Assembly: GCF_000729995.1 (NCBI RefSeq)
Contig: NZ_JNFG01000208.1
Coordinates: forward strand, 1 to 47,190
Reading direction: 5' to 3'
Length of the DNA: 47,190 bases
Origin: Caballeronia sordidicola
GTDB lineage: Bacteria; Pseudomonadota; Gammaproteobacteria; Burkholderiales; Burkholderiaceae
Position 1 is the stretch's first letter. Every line of letters begins with the position of its first letter. Of the stretch, positions 8,853 through 17,021 are shown in pieces. The position numbers and the translations under genes are program-made. The notes beneath the pieces were generated by a model, which was not told where the DNA came from, did no database searches, and was given only the letters and a program-made list of their open reading frames with translations.

Positions 8853-9215
8853 TTAGTCGCATTTGTGGGCGTCAGCCACGTAGGTCGCCGCCCTGATGGT
8901 ATCGCCGTAAATCGTATATCCCGTGCCGTTCGCCGACGGTTCCGCGTCAATCAGCAAGATGGTTTGCCCGTTCGCGCCGTGTACGGTGATCACGGCGCCG
9001 TCCGCGTTCGGCGAGTATTCGCCGATCTTCAGAGGCCGCGTGGCCCATTTTGCCTTTACGCAGGCCACAAACGGCAGCGTCTTGAATTGCGACGTTCCCG
9101 AGCCGACCGGCACCGTCTTGATCAACTGATCGTACTGAGTCACGCAAGCGCTCAAGGCGAAGACGGCGACGGAGAGCGAGACGGTCAGAGCGGCGGCGAG
9201 GCGTGGCGTTTTCAT
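8853..9215 (-). CDS. Small putative lipoprotein of unknown function
   Basis: 120 residues with a clear type II signal peptide: MKTPRLAAALTVSLSVAVFA followed by the lipobox LSAC (21-24). The mature part is about 97 residues, apparently one small beta-rich domain (FKTLPFVACVKAKWATRPLKI, AVITVHGANGQTILLIDAEP, GYTIYGDTI) with a C-terminal Cys (HKCD) that could pair with the Cys in FVACVK. Codon use matches its neighbours. Function not recognised. It probably sits in the inner leaflet of the outer membrane. It is divergent from mprF, with about 350 bp between. Confidence 0.75.
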   Translation of the reverse strand: MKTPRLAAALTVSLSVAVFALSACVTQYDQLIKTVPVGSGTSQFKTLPFVACVKAKWATRPLKIGEYSPNADGAVITVHGANGQTILLIDAEPSANGTGYTIYGDTIRAATYVADAHKCD

Positions 9216-9392
9216 ACGGTAGAACCTTTTATCGATGATGAATGCGGCACCCGAATGCGGGCATCCGAGCCAAGATGCTAACCGCTCGCCCGATCAGGTG
9301 TGAAGAAAACGGCCGGAACGGGCTCAAAACCGCTCCCGGACTCGTCCGAACGGCATAGACTCCCACACTTTTCTTAAGTCCCGTCAACCTAG

Positions 9393-9420
9393 GCCGTTAT
9401 ACAGCCGTTGCTAACCGTAA
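9393..9420 (+). promoter_or_regulatory. Phased direct repeats upstream of mprF promoter
   Basis: GCCGTTA (9393), GCCGTTG (9404) and ACCGTAA (9414) are three similar heptamers starting 11 and 10 bp apart, i.e. on one face of the helix. They end 16 bp before the -35 candidate. This layout is typical of OmpR/PhoB-class response-regulator sites. The regulator is not identified. Confidence 0.4.
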
Positions 9421-9436
9421 CGTTCTATTCAGCTTT

Positions 9437-9465
9437 TTGAAATCTGAATGAGCGCCGGATAGACA
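9437..9465 (+). promoter_or_regulatory. Candidate sigma-70 promoter of mprF-acvB
   Basis: TTGAAA at 9437-9442 and TAGACA at 9460-9465 with 17-bp spacing. This would give a leader of about 90 nt that contains the hairpin at 9509-9540. Confidence 0.4.
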
Positions 9466-9508
9466 CGCAACGGTCCGGCATTTGGCCGCCAGAACCAAAA
9501 ACCAACAA

Positions 9509-9540
9509 AACGCCAACAAGCCGCAAGGCTGAAAGGCGTT
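9509..9540 (+). promoter_or_regulatory. Two-tier hairpin with GNRA tetraloop in mprF leader
   Basis: Outer stem AACGCC/GGCGTT (9509-9514, 9535-9540), symmetric 4x4 internal loop AACA/GAAA, inner stem AGCC/GGCT closed by a GCAA tetraloop (9523-9526). The element ends 21 nt before the mprF ATG. GGAG at 9541-9544 directly follows the stem. It may be a leader regulatory structure; no known riboswitch class was recognised. Confidence 0.45.
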
Positions 9541-9561
9541 GGAGCAAGTCCGGTAATCCGC

Positions 9562-12156
9562 ATGTCTCGCAGAAATAGTGTCAGTTCAGTCTTTTCGTTG
9601 GAATCGCTGCTTCGCCTGCCGAAAGCGTGGCGGTTGCAGCGTTTTACCGCGCCAGTTCTCGCGCTGATTGTGTGCGCGTTGCTGTTGATGGTGTTCGAGC
9701 ATCTGTCGCACGCTGTCGACTATAAAACGGTCGTTCATCAATTACGCGCGCTTCGCTTCGAGGCGTGGGCCGGGGCGCTTGCCGCCACCGTGCTGAGCTA
9801 CGCGGCGCTGGTTGGGCGTGACGCCGTCGGCCTGCGCTACCTCGACACCAAAGTGCCCCGTTCCGTGCTGTGGGTCGGGGCAACGGTCGCCTCCGCGCTC
9901 GGCAACGCGACCGGTTTCGGCGCGCTGACCGGCGGCGCCGTGCGCTGCCGCGTGTATGGCGTCGCGGGCGTCACGCCCGCGCAGGTGGGCCGCCTGACGG
10001 TGTTCACGAGCGTGACGCTCGCGCTCGCGCTGGCGTTGATGACGGCGATCGGCATGGTCTGCGCCGCCGACACCCTGGCCGTCATGCTGCACGCATCGCC
10101 GGATATCCTGCGCGTCAGCGGCGGCGCGGTCCTGATCGGGTTCGCGGTGATGATCGTGCTGTGCCGCGCCGTCCCCCGAACCCTGCAAACGCGCTGGCGC
10201 TGGCTCGCCGTCACCATTCCGGCGCGGCGCGACCTGGTTGGGCAACTCCTGCTTGCCGCGCTCGACGTATCGGCTGCCGCGCTTGCGCTGTGGGCCGTGC
10301 TGCCGCACGCCCAGGTGGGCTTCGGCGAATTCTTGACGGTGTTTTCTGCCGCGATGCTGCTCGGCATGATCGGCCACACGCCGGGGGGCGTCGGCGTATT
10401 CGAGGCTGCGATGGTATTCGCGCTCGGCGGCAGCGTGAAAACGCCCGAGATGCTGGCGGCGCTGCTGGCGTATCGCGCGATCTATTTCGGCCTGCCGCTG
10501 ATCGCGGCCGCGTTCGTGCTGGCGGCGTTCGAAGGCCGGGCGCTCAAGGGGCGCTTCGCGTTTCTGAATCCATCGAATGTGTCGCAGCTCGCGCCCGTCT
10601 TCCTGAGCGTGGTGACCTTCGTGGTCGGCGGCATGCTCGTGATCTCAGGCGCCACGCCCGCGTTCGGCAAACGCATCGCGGTGCTGCAAGCCGTGCTGCC
10701 GCTGTGGGTGCTCGAAAGCTCGCAACTGCTCGGAAGCGTGCTGGGCGTAGTTCTGCTGTTCGTTGCGCGCGGTTTGCTGCGCCGACTCGACGCCGCATGG
10801 TGGCTCGCCATCACGCTCGCGGTGGCCAACCTGGCGCTGTCGATGGCGAAGGGGCTGGCGTTTGTCGAAACGGGTGTGCTCGCACTGCTGATCGTGTTGT
10901 TGCTCGCCACCCGCGACCGCTTTAGCCGGCGCTCGTCGCTGCTGGCTGAACGGTTCACGGCGAGCTGGCTGGTGTCGGTCGCGATCGTGATCGGGCTGGC
11001 GGTCTGGATCATGATGTTCGCTTTTCGCGATGTCAATTACAGCCGCGATCTCTGGTGGCAATTCGCCTTCGACGAACGCGCGCCGCGCGCGTTGCGCGCG
11101 ACGCTTGCGGCCGGCTTGTCCGCTGCGCTGTTCGCCGTGTGGCAGTTGCTGCGTCCGGCCGCCGGCCGGTTCGAGAAACCCGCGCCTCAGGATCTGCTCG
11201 ATGCCGCGCGCATCTTCCGCGCGCAGGAGCGCAGCGACGCCGGCCTCGCCATGATGGGCGACAAGAGTTTCCTGTTCTCGACCTCGCGCGAGGCGTTCCT
11301 GATGTACGCGAAACACGGGCGCACCTGGGCGGCGTTGCATGACCCGGTCGGGCCGCGCCGTGAATGGGCGGAACTGATCCGCCGGTTCGTGGAAATGGCG
11401 CACGCGCACAGCGGCCGCGCCGCGTTCTACCAGGTTCGCGCCGACGCGCTGCCGCTTTACCTCGATGCCGGTCTCACGCTGATGAAACTCGGCGAAGAGG
11501 CGCACATCGTGCTGGACGATTTCGACCTCAAGGGCTCGCACCGCGCCCATTTGCGCTATGCGCTCAAGCGCGGCGAACGCGACGGTTTCGACGTGGAAGT
11601 CATCGATTCCCCGCGTGTTCCCGAATGCATGCCAGTCCTGCGCGAGATTTCCGACGCATGGCTTGGAAGCCGCGAGGCGCGCGAAAAGAGTTTTTCGGTC
11701 GCGGCCTTCACCGACGATTACCTCGCCGCGCAGTCCGTGTTGCTGGTGCGCCAGGCTGGCCAGCCGGTGGCGTTCGTCACATTCATGACGACCGACCTGA
11801 ACACCGAAGCCACGGTCGGCGTGATGCGGCATCAGCCGGACGCGTCGCCGTACGCAATGGAATACCTGTTCACCAAGCTCGCGCTGCATTTGAAGCAGGC
11901 CGGGTTCCAGACCTTGAGCCTGGGCATCGCGCCTTTGTCCGGCATGCAGCCGACACCGCTTGCTTCGCCGTGGCATCGGCTGGCTGGATTGGTCTGGCGA
12001 TTTGGCGGACGTTTCTATAATTTCCGGGGCTTGCGCGGTTTCAAGAGCAAGTTCCAGCCGCGTTGGGAACCGCGTTATCTGGCGGCATCCGGCTCGGTCG
12101 GCGTGTTTTTCACGCTCGCAGATCTCTCGTTGCTGGCGGGAGGCTGGCGTTCATGA
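9562..12156 (+). CDS. mprF: Bifunctional aminoacyl-phosphatidylglycerol synthase/flippase MprF
   Basis: 864 residues, standard length for full MprF. Residues 1 to about 540 form a chain of some 14 membrane helices, the flippase part, with typical motifs GNATGFGALTGGAVRCRVYG and GMIGHTPGGVGVFEAAM. From about 560 on is the cytosolic DUF2156 synthase domain (GNAT-like fold), with DKSFLFSTSREAFLMYAKHGRTWAALHDPVG and NFRGLRGFKSKFQPRWEPRYLA. It transfers an amino acid, usually lysine, from aminoacyl-tRNA to phosphatidylglycerol and flips the product, lowering surface negative charge against cationic peptides and acid. Its stop overlaps the acvB start by 4 bp. No clear Shine-Dalgarno lies at the usual distance, and a hairpin precedes the start. 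Confidence 0.95.
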   Translation: MSRRNSVSSVFSLESLLRLPKAWRLQRFTAPVLALIVCALLLMVFEHLSHAVDYKTVVHQLRALRFEAWAGALAATVLSYAALVGRDAVGLRYLDTKVPRSVLWVGATVASALGNATGFGALTGGAVRCRVYGVAGVTPAQVGRLTVFTSVTLALALALMTAIGMVCAADTLAVMLHASPDILRVSGGAVLIGFAVMIVLCRAVPRTLQTRWRWLAVTIPARRDLVGQLLLAALDVSAAALALWAVLPHAQVGFGEFLTVFSAAMLLGMIGHTPGGVGVFEAAMVFALGGSVKTPEMLAALLAYRAIYFGLPLIAAAFVLAAFEGRALKGRFAFLNPSNVSQLAPVFLSVVTFVVGGMLVISGATPAFGKRIAVLQAVLPLWVLESSQLLGSVLGVVLLFVARGLLRRLDAAWWLAITLAVANLALSMAKGLAFVETGVLALLIVLLLATRDRFSRRSSLLAERFTASWLVSVAIVIGLAVWIMMFAFRDVNYSRDLWWQFAFDERAPRALRATLAAGLSAALFAVWQLLRPAAGRFEKPAPQDLLDAARIFRAQERSDAGLAMMGDKSFLFSTSREAFLMYAKHGRTWAALHDPVGPRREWAELIRRFVEMAHAHSGRAAFYQVRADALPLYLDAGLTLMKLGEEAHIVLDDFDLKGSHRAHLRYALKRGERDGFDVEVIDSPRVPECMPVLREISDAWLGSREAREKSFSVAAFTDDYLAAQSVLLVRQAGQPVAFVTFMTTDLNTEATVGVMRHQPDASPYAMEYLFTKLALHLKQAGFQTLSLGIAPLSGMQPTPLASPWHRLAGLVWRFGGRFYNFRGLRGFKSKFQPRWEPRYLAASGSVGVFFTLADLSLLAGGWRS

Positions 12157-13415
12157 CATTTTTCAGGAAGTTCGCAGTTGTTGCTCTGTTGTCTGTGTTG
12201 TCGATTTCGATGGCCCGTGCGGGCACTTTGCCCGGCGGTCGCTATGGTGACGTGACGTTCACGAAACCCGCCGGCCCGATGCGCGGCTTCGTTGTGCTTT
12301 TCTCCGATAAAAACTGGACCCCTGCCGACACCCAGACCGCCGATACGTTGGCCAAACACGGCGCAATGGTAGTTGGCGTGGACACGGCGCGCTACGCGGC
12401 GAAATTGCCCTTGCTGAATGAAACGTGCCACAAACTCGTCGGCGATGCCGAGTCAGTGAGCCATCAACTTGAACGCGAAGTGCAATCAAGCCGTTATTTC
12501 GCGCCCATCCTGATCGGCACGGGCCAGGGCGGCGTGCTGGCCACGAAAATCCTTGCCCAGGCGCCGGACAATACGGTCGCGGGCGCACTCGCACTGAATC
12601 CCGATGCCGAACTGGACGCGCGTTTCAACCTGTGCCCGCCCGATCCGACCATCACGCACGCGAAGGGCCTGCCTGGTTTCTTCGATAAAACCACGCAGCC
12701 CGCCAGTGGCTCCCAAGCCGATGCGCTGCTCGCGCTCGCCGCGCCGCACCTGAAGGCAGAGCAACTCCGCGACGAAGACGTATCGGATTTGCCGCTCATA
12801 GAACTGCCCGCCTCGCGCCCGACGAACTTGCTTGCGATCGTTATTTCCGGCGATGGCGGCTGGCGCGATCTCGACAAAACCGTCGGGGAGTCGTTGCAGA
12901 AGGATGGGGTGTCGGTGATCGGTATCGACAGCTTGCGTTATTTCTGGAGCGCGAAGACGCCCGAGCAGACAAGCCACGATCTTGCTCGCGTGATCCAGGC
13001 TTACAGTGCGCGCTGGCACTCGGAGCACGTTGCGCTGATCGGTTATTCGTTCGGCGCGGACGTGATGCCGTTCGCCTATAACCGCCTGCCGGAATCGGTG
13101 CGCGCGAAGGTATCGTTTGTATCGTTGATGGGCTTTGCGCCCGACGCCGATTTCCAGATTCGCGTCACGGGCTGGCTTGGCATGCCGGCGAGCAAGGATG
13201 CGTTGCAAGTGCGGCCCGAACTCGCGAAACTGCCGCCGTCGATGGTGCAGTGCATCTACGGCACGGCCGAGAAAGATACGCTGTGTCCCGCGCTGACGCA
13301 GACTGGGATAGAAGTGGTGAAAACCACCGGGGATCACCACTTCGGCGGCGATTACAACGAACTCGCTCGACGCATCCTGACTAGCTGGCAGAAGCAGATC
13401 GCCGCGCGGACCTGA
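12153..13415 (+). CDS. acvB: AcvB/VirJ-family periplasmic lipid hydrolase
   Basis: 420 residues from the ATG that overlaps the mprF stop (ATGA). Signal peptide about 1-23 (VALLSVLSISMARA). It has two alpha/beta-hydrolase-like halves. The C-terminal VirJ domain has the nucleophile elbow GYSFG (297-301, Ser299) and a catalytic-type His near residue 395 (GDHHFGGDY). The N-terminal half has GTGQG (122-126), with Gln where the Ser would be, so it is probably inactive. AcvB/VirJ proteins hydrolyse lysyl-phosphatidylglycerol in the periplasm and oppose MprF. Gene order and translational coupling match the lpiA/acvB operons of rhizobia and agrobacteria. Confidence 0.9.
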   Translation: MTFFRKFAVVALLSVLSISMARAGTLPGGRYGDVTFTKPAGPMRGFVVLFSDKNWTPADTQTADTLAKHGAMVVGVDTARYAAKLPLLNETCHKLVGDAESVSHQLEREVQSSRYFAPILIGTGQGGVLATKILAQAPDNTVAGALALNPDAELDARFNLCPPDPTITHAKGLPGFFDKTTQPASGSQADALLALAAPHLKAEQLRDEDVSDLPLIELPASRPTNLLAIVISGDGGWRDLDKTVGESLQKDGVSVIGIDSLRYFWSAKTPEQTSHDLARVIQAYSARWHSEHVALIGYSFGADVMPFAYNRLPESVRAKVSFVSLMGFAPDADFQIRVTGWLGMPASKDALQVRPELAKLPPSMVQCIYGTAEKDTLCPALTQTGIEVVKTTGDHHFGGDYNELARRILTSWQKQIAART

Positions 13416-13456
13416 AAGCTGGCGGCGGTTGTCTTTCAGCGTCCGTCGCGAGAGGA

Positions 13457-13972
13457 TTACGCCTGCTGGAGCGGCCCGATGAAGTCCATCTTTCCCACCG
13501 GCACGCCGAGGTGCCGGAGGATGTCGTAAGCCGTGACAATATGGAAATAGAAGTTCGGAAGCCCGAACTGGAACAAATACTCTGCGCCGCTGAATTTTAG
13601 CTCGAAGTCCTTCTGCTTGATGGTCACCACACGCGTATCTGCGCCTTCGAACGTCCCGGCATCGATACCTTTCAGATAAGCCGTCGTCTTCACGATGCGC
13701 TCCCGCAGTTCAGCGAAGGTCGTTTCCGTATCCTCGAAACTGGGCGCGGCGACGCCGGACAGACGTTGCGCCGATGCCTTCGATGTATCGCTCGCGCGCT
13801 GAATTTGAGCCGCGAATGGCAGCATGTCGTCGGCCAGCCGTGCGCTCGTTACATCGGTGTCGCTCAAGCCCTTTTCTTTCGCGTGTGCGGCGGCTTTATC
13901 GAGCAGGGAAGCGAGCACGTCGAGGCTGCGGATGAAAACTGGAACGGTCGCGCGATACATTGAAACGGACAT
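13457..13972 (-). CDS. DUF1993 family protein
   Basis: 171 residues, usual length for DUF1993, a soluble four-helix-bundle family related to DinB-like proteins. Typical blocks are MYRATVPVFIRSLDVLASLLDKAAAHA, RLADDMLPFAAQIQRASDTSK and NFYFHIVTAYDILRHLGVPVGKMDFIG. The His in FYFHIVTAYDILRH stands where DinB-type proteins hold metal ligands. No biochemical role is established for the family. It is a single gene, convergent with acvB (41 bp gap) and divergent from the M20 peptidase. Confidence 0.88.
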   Translation of the reverse strand: MSVSMYRATVPVFIRSLDVLASLLDKAAAHAKEKGLSDTDVTSARLADDMLPFAAQIQRASDTSKASAQRLSGVAAPSFEDTETTFAELRERIVKTTAYLKGIDAGTFEGADTRVVTIKQKDFELKFSGAEYLFQFGLPNFYFHIVTAYDILRHLGVPVGKMDFIGPLQQA

Positions 13973-14219
13973 ATTGAGGCTCCTGATTTTGATCGGGCCA
14001 CAAGCATACCGGGACGTTGCAGATAGCGCTTTTTCCGCCGTTCAAGCGCCGCGTACGTTCCGCACCTGCATGACGTATTTCGAGCTTGCGAAATGGCTTA
14101 AGCACTTGCTGCCAAAGGCGAAAAGATGCACGCCCGACGCGTCACAAATGAGACGCTGTGTATTCGAGTTGCCGCTAAACACGGCTATCATGGACATTTT
14201 TACGGCCGGGACGCCCGTC

Positions 14220-15683
14220 ATGATCTCAGACGATCTTACTCAAGAAATACAGCGCATCGACCGTGATGCATTGCGCCAATTCATCGACCGCAAATGGGAT
14301 GACGAAATTCTCCCCGCGCTTACCGATTACATCGCGGTGCCCGCCAAAAGCCCGATGTTCGACCTCGACTGGGCGCGCAACGGATTCATCGAACGTGTCA
14401 TTACGGACGCTGCGCAATGGGCCGAACGGCAACCCGTTCGCGGCCTGAAAGTGGAGATCATCCGCTTGCCCAATCGCACGCCCGTCATCTTTTTCGAAGC
14501 ACCGGCTACGCGCTCGAACAGCAGCGACACCATCGTCCTCTATGGCCATCTCGACAAACAGCCCGAGTTCGACGGCTGGCGTCGTGATCTCGGACCCTGG
14601 TCGCCCAAATACGAAGACGGCAAGCTCTACGGACGCGGCGGCGCGGACGACGGTTACGCCACGTACTCATCGATCAGCGCGATTGCCGCGCTCGATGCGC
14701 AAGGCATCGAACGGCCGCGCTGTGTCGGCATCATCGAAACGTGTGAAGAATCGGGCAGTTATGACTTGCTGCCGTACATTGATGCGCTGCGTGACCGGCT
14801 CGGCAACGTGAGCCTCGTGATCTGCCTCGACTCCGGTGCGGGTAACTACGATCAGCTCTGGCTGACAACGTCGCTGCGCGGTCTGGTGGCGGGCGACCTG
14901 GAAGTCCAGGTGCTCGACGAAGGCATTCACTCGGGCACGAACGGCGGCATTGCGCCGTCCACGTTCCGGATCATGCGCCAGCTGCTGGAGCGGCTGGAAG
15001 ATTCGAGCACGGGGAACCTGCTGCCGAAGGGTTTTCATTGCGATATCCCGTCGCGCCGCTTAAGCGAAGCGGAAGCAACGGCACGCATTCTCGGCGAAGA
15101 CGTGTGGAAAAAGCTCCCGTGGACCTGCGGCCAGAATGGCGGCACGGTACTGCCTGTCACAACGGACCCGCGTGAAGCGCTGCTCGACTCCACTTGGCGG
15201 CCGTCGCTGGCGGTGACGGGGGCGGAAGGGTTGCCGTCGCTGATCAATGCAGGCAACGTGCTGCGCCCGCGCACCGCGTTCAAGTTGTCGCTGCGCCTGC
15301 CGCCGCTGGTCGAAGCCACGAAGGCGCTTGCGGAGCTCAAGTTGATGCTCGAAGCCGATCCGCCCTATAACGCGAAGGTCACGTTCAAGCCCGAGCGGGG
15401 TGAGGCGACCGGCTGGAGCGCGCCCGAACTATCGACATGGCTGGGTGATGCGCTGAACGACGCCTCGCGCCGGCACTTCGGCGCGGATGTCGCGTTCTTG
15501 GGTCAAGGCGGTACCATTCCGTTGATGAACACGTTGCAGGAAGGTTTTCCGCGTTCGCAGTTCATGGTATGCGGCGTGTTGGGACCGAGGTCCAACGCGC
15601 ACGGACCGAATGAATTCCTGCATGTGCCGTTCGCGAAGAAACTCACGGCGACGGTTGCAGAGGTGATCGCGGCGACGCCTTGA
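14220..15683 (+). CDS. M20-family metallopeptidase
   Basis: 487 residues if started at the ATG at 14220; an in-frame ATG at 14190 would add ten residues. Neither has a strong ribosome binding site. The di-zinc site is complete: His110 and Asp112 in YGHLDKQ, bridging Asp near 143 (GRGGADDGY), general base pair Glu176-Glu177 (ETCEESGS), Asp204 (LDSGAG), and the last His in NAHGPNEF. A dimerisation insert runs from about 218 to 375 with the conserved H in GIHSGTNGG (His237). The family cleaves dipeptides or N-acyl amino acids in the cytoplasm. Length and motifs fit the CNDP-like dipeptidase subgroup; the exact substrate is unknown. Confidence 0.9.
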   Translation: MISDDLTQEIQRIDRDALRQFIDRKWDDEILPALTDYIAVPAKSPMFDLDWARNGFIERVITDAAQWAERQPVRGLKVEIIRLPNRTPVIFFEAPATRSNSSDTIVLYGHLDKQPEFDGWRRDLGPWSPKYEDGKLYGRGGADDGYATYSSISAIAALDAQGIERPRCVGIIETCEESGSYDLLPYIDALRDRLGNVSLVICLDSGAGNYDQLWLTTSLRGLVAGDLEVQVLDEGIHSGTNGGIAPSTFRIMRQLLERLEDSSTGNLLPKGFHCDIPSRRLSEAEATARILGEDVWKKLPWTCGQNGGTVLPVTTDPREALLDSTWRPSLAVTGAEGLPSLINAGNVLRPRTAFKLSLRLPPLVEATKALAELKLMLEADPPYNAKVTFKPERGEATGWSAPELSTWLGDALNDASRRHFGADVAFLGQGGTIPLMNTLQEGFPRSQFMVCGVLGPRSNAHGPNEFLHVPFAKKLTATVAEVIAATP

Positions 15684-15710
15684 TGGCGTAGGACCGGCCT
15701 TGACTTTCAG

Positions 15711-15738
15711 ACGGCGCGCAGCTTTTGCGCGCCGTTTT
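15711..15738 (+). terminator. Intrinsic terminator after the M20 peptidase gene
   Basis: Perfect 10-bp GC-rich stem ACGGCGCGCA (15711-15720) and TGCGCGCCGT (15726-15735) with a GCTTT loop and a short T run. It lies 28 bp after the stop codon. Confidence 0.8.
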
Positions 15739-15818
15739 GATTTGAACGGTATGGTGATGAATCGACGCGCCGGCTAACTCGGAGCGCGGTTGTTCTTATA
15801 TTCAGGAGACGCAGTCGC

Positions 15819-16913
15819 ATGAGCACTGAAACCACGCGCGAATCGCGCATCGCCCCGGACACCTTGCACGCTTTTGTCAGCGCGATATGGACCCACGCCG
15901 GCAGTACGCCGCGTGAAGCGCTACTTGTCGCCGATCATCTGGTGATGGCAAATCTCTCGGGTCACGATTCGCACGGCGTCGGCATGATTCCGCGTTATAT
16001 GGCGTCGCTCGCGGACAACGAGTTGCAGCTCAACACGCACGCTGAAGTTGTACGCGATGTCGGCGCGGTGCTGACTATCGACGGTCGCAAGGGGTTCGGC
16101 CAGGTCGTGGCGTATGAAGCGATGGAGCATGGCATCGAGCGCGCGAAAAAGCTCGGCGTGTGCGCGGTCGGCTTGCGCAATGCGCATCACATTGGACGGA
16201 TCGGGCATTGGGCCGAGCAGTGCGCGGCCGCCGGTCTGGTGTCGTTTCACTTCGTCAATGTGGCGGGGGACCCGCTGGTTGCGCCGTTTGGCGGTATCGA
16301 CCGGCGCTTCGGCACGAACCCGTTCTGCGCCGCGTTTCCGCGCGAAGGCGACACGCCGCTCGTGCTCGACTTTGCGACGGCGGGGATTGCCTACGGCAAG
16401 ACGCGCGTGGCCTATAACAAGGGCGTGAAGGTCGCCCCGGGTTACCTGATCGACCACGCGGGCGTGCCGACCATCGAACCGAAGGTCATGCACGAAGCAC
16501 CGTTCGGTTCGCTGACGGCGATGGGCGCGCACAAAGGCTATGGCCTCGCCGCCATGTGCGAGATTTTCGGCGGCGCGCTGTCGGGCGGTTTCACCACGCA
16601 TGCGGACACGCTGGGCACGACCAACGCGATCATCAATTGCATGACGTCGGTGATCGTGGACCCGAATGCCTTCGACGCCCCCAACGCGCAGGCCGAAGCC
16701 GATGCGTTCGTCGAGTGGGTGAAGGCGTCGCCGCTCGCGGCCGGTACCGACAAGATCATGGTGCCGGGCGAGCCGGAGCAGGCGCGCCGTGCCGATCTGA
16801 ACGCGAACGGCATTCCCATCGATCCCACCACGTGGCAGCAGATCCGTCACGCCGCTGTGCAGTCGGGCATGCCGGCGGGCGCGATCGAGGAGTTTGTGCT
16901 TGCGTTGAAGTGA
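15819..16913 (+). CDS. Ldh_2-family malate/L-lactate (ureidoglycolate-type) dehydrogenase
   Basis: 364 residues, usual length. Family blocks are present: NLSGHDSHGVGMIPRYMA (substrate-binding loop and catalytic-type His), RNAHHIGRIGHWAEQCA, FGTNPFCAAFPREGDTPLVLDFATAG and GAHKGYGLAAMCEIFGGALSGG. These enzymes reduce or oxidise 2-oxo/2-hydroxy acids with NAD(P)H through a fold unrelated to classical lactate dehydrogenase. Members act on malate, lactate, ureidoglycolate, sulfolactate or delta-1-piperideine-2-carboxylate, so the substrate is not fixed by sequence alone. An AGGAGAC ribosome binding site lies just before the ATG. Apparently monocistronic between two terminator-like hairpins. Confidence 0.9.
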   Translation: MSTETTRESRIAPDTLHAFVSAIWTHAGSTPREALLVADHLVMANLSGHDSHGVGMIPRYMASLADNELQLNTHAEVVRDVGAVLTIDGRKGFGQVVAYEAMEHGIERAKKLGVCAVGLRNAHHIGRIGHWAEQCAAAGLVSFHFVNVAGDPLVAPFGGIDRRFGTNPFCAAFPREGDTPLVLDFATAGIAYGKTRVAYNKGVKVAPGYLIDHAGVPTIEPKVMHEAPFGSLTAMGAHKGYGLAAMCEIFGGALSGGFTTHADTLGTTNAIINCMTSVIVDPNAFDAPNAQAEADAFVEWVKASPLAAGTDKIMVPGEPEQARRADLNANGIPIDPTTWQQIRHAAVQSGMPAGAIEEFVLALK

Positions 16914-16986
16914 GGCTGGTTTTTGCACGGGTTGCTTTAGAGCCGCTGCGCGGGGAGGGTTAAGCCCCGTCCGCGCGGCGTGAACA

Positions 16987-17010
16987 TGTCGGCTAGCCTG
17001 CTAGCCGACA
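16987..17010. terminator. Hairpin between convergent genes
   Basis: Perfect 10-bp stem TGTCGGCTAG/CTAGCCGACA with a CCTG loop, between the dehydrogenase and the convergent epimerase gene (stop at 17022). There is no T run on either side, so it may act with Rho or only protect mRNA ends. Confidence 0.5.
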
Positions 17011-17021
17011 GAGCATCCGGG

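Larger units (their letters stand above)
9216..9561. other. Divergent intergenic region and mprF leader
   Basis: 346 bp without a gene. From left to right: a region upstream of the lipoprotein, three direct repeats at 9393-9420, a candidate mprF promoter at 9437-9465, a 15-bp string (9479-9493) also found at 3793-3807, and a folded leader element at 9509-9540 just before mprF. Confidence 0.6.

Noticed and set aside
10645..11976. Long antisense open frame (443 codons) inside mprF
   Set aside because: It is antisense to a complete, motif-rich MprF, is rich in Arg/His/Gln as expected from the reverse frame of GC-rich coding DNA, and has no ribosome binding site or family motif.
13416..13456. 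CTGAAAG...CTTTCAG inverted repeat after acvB as a terminator
   Set aside because: Only 7 bp with a long loop and no T run; too weak to mark.
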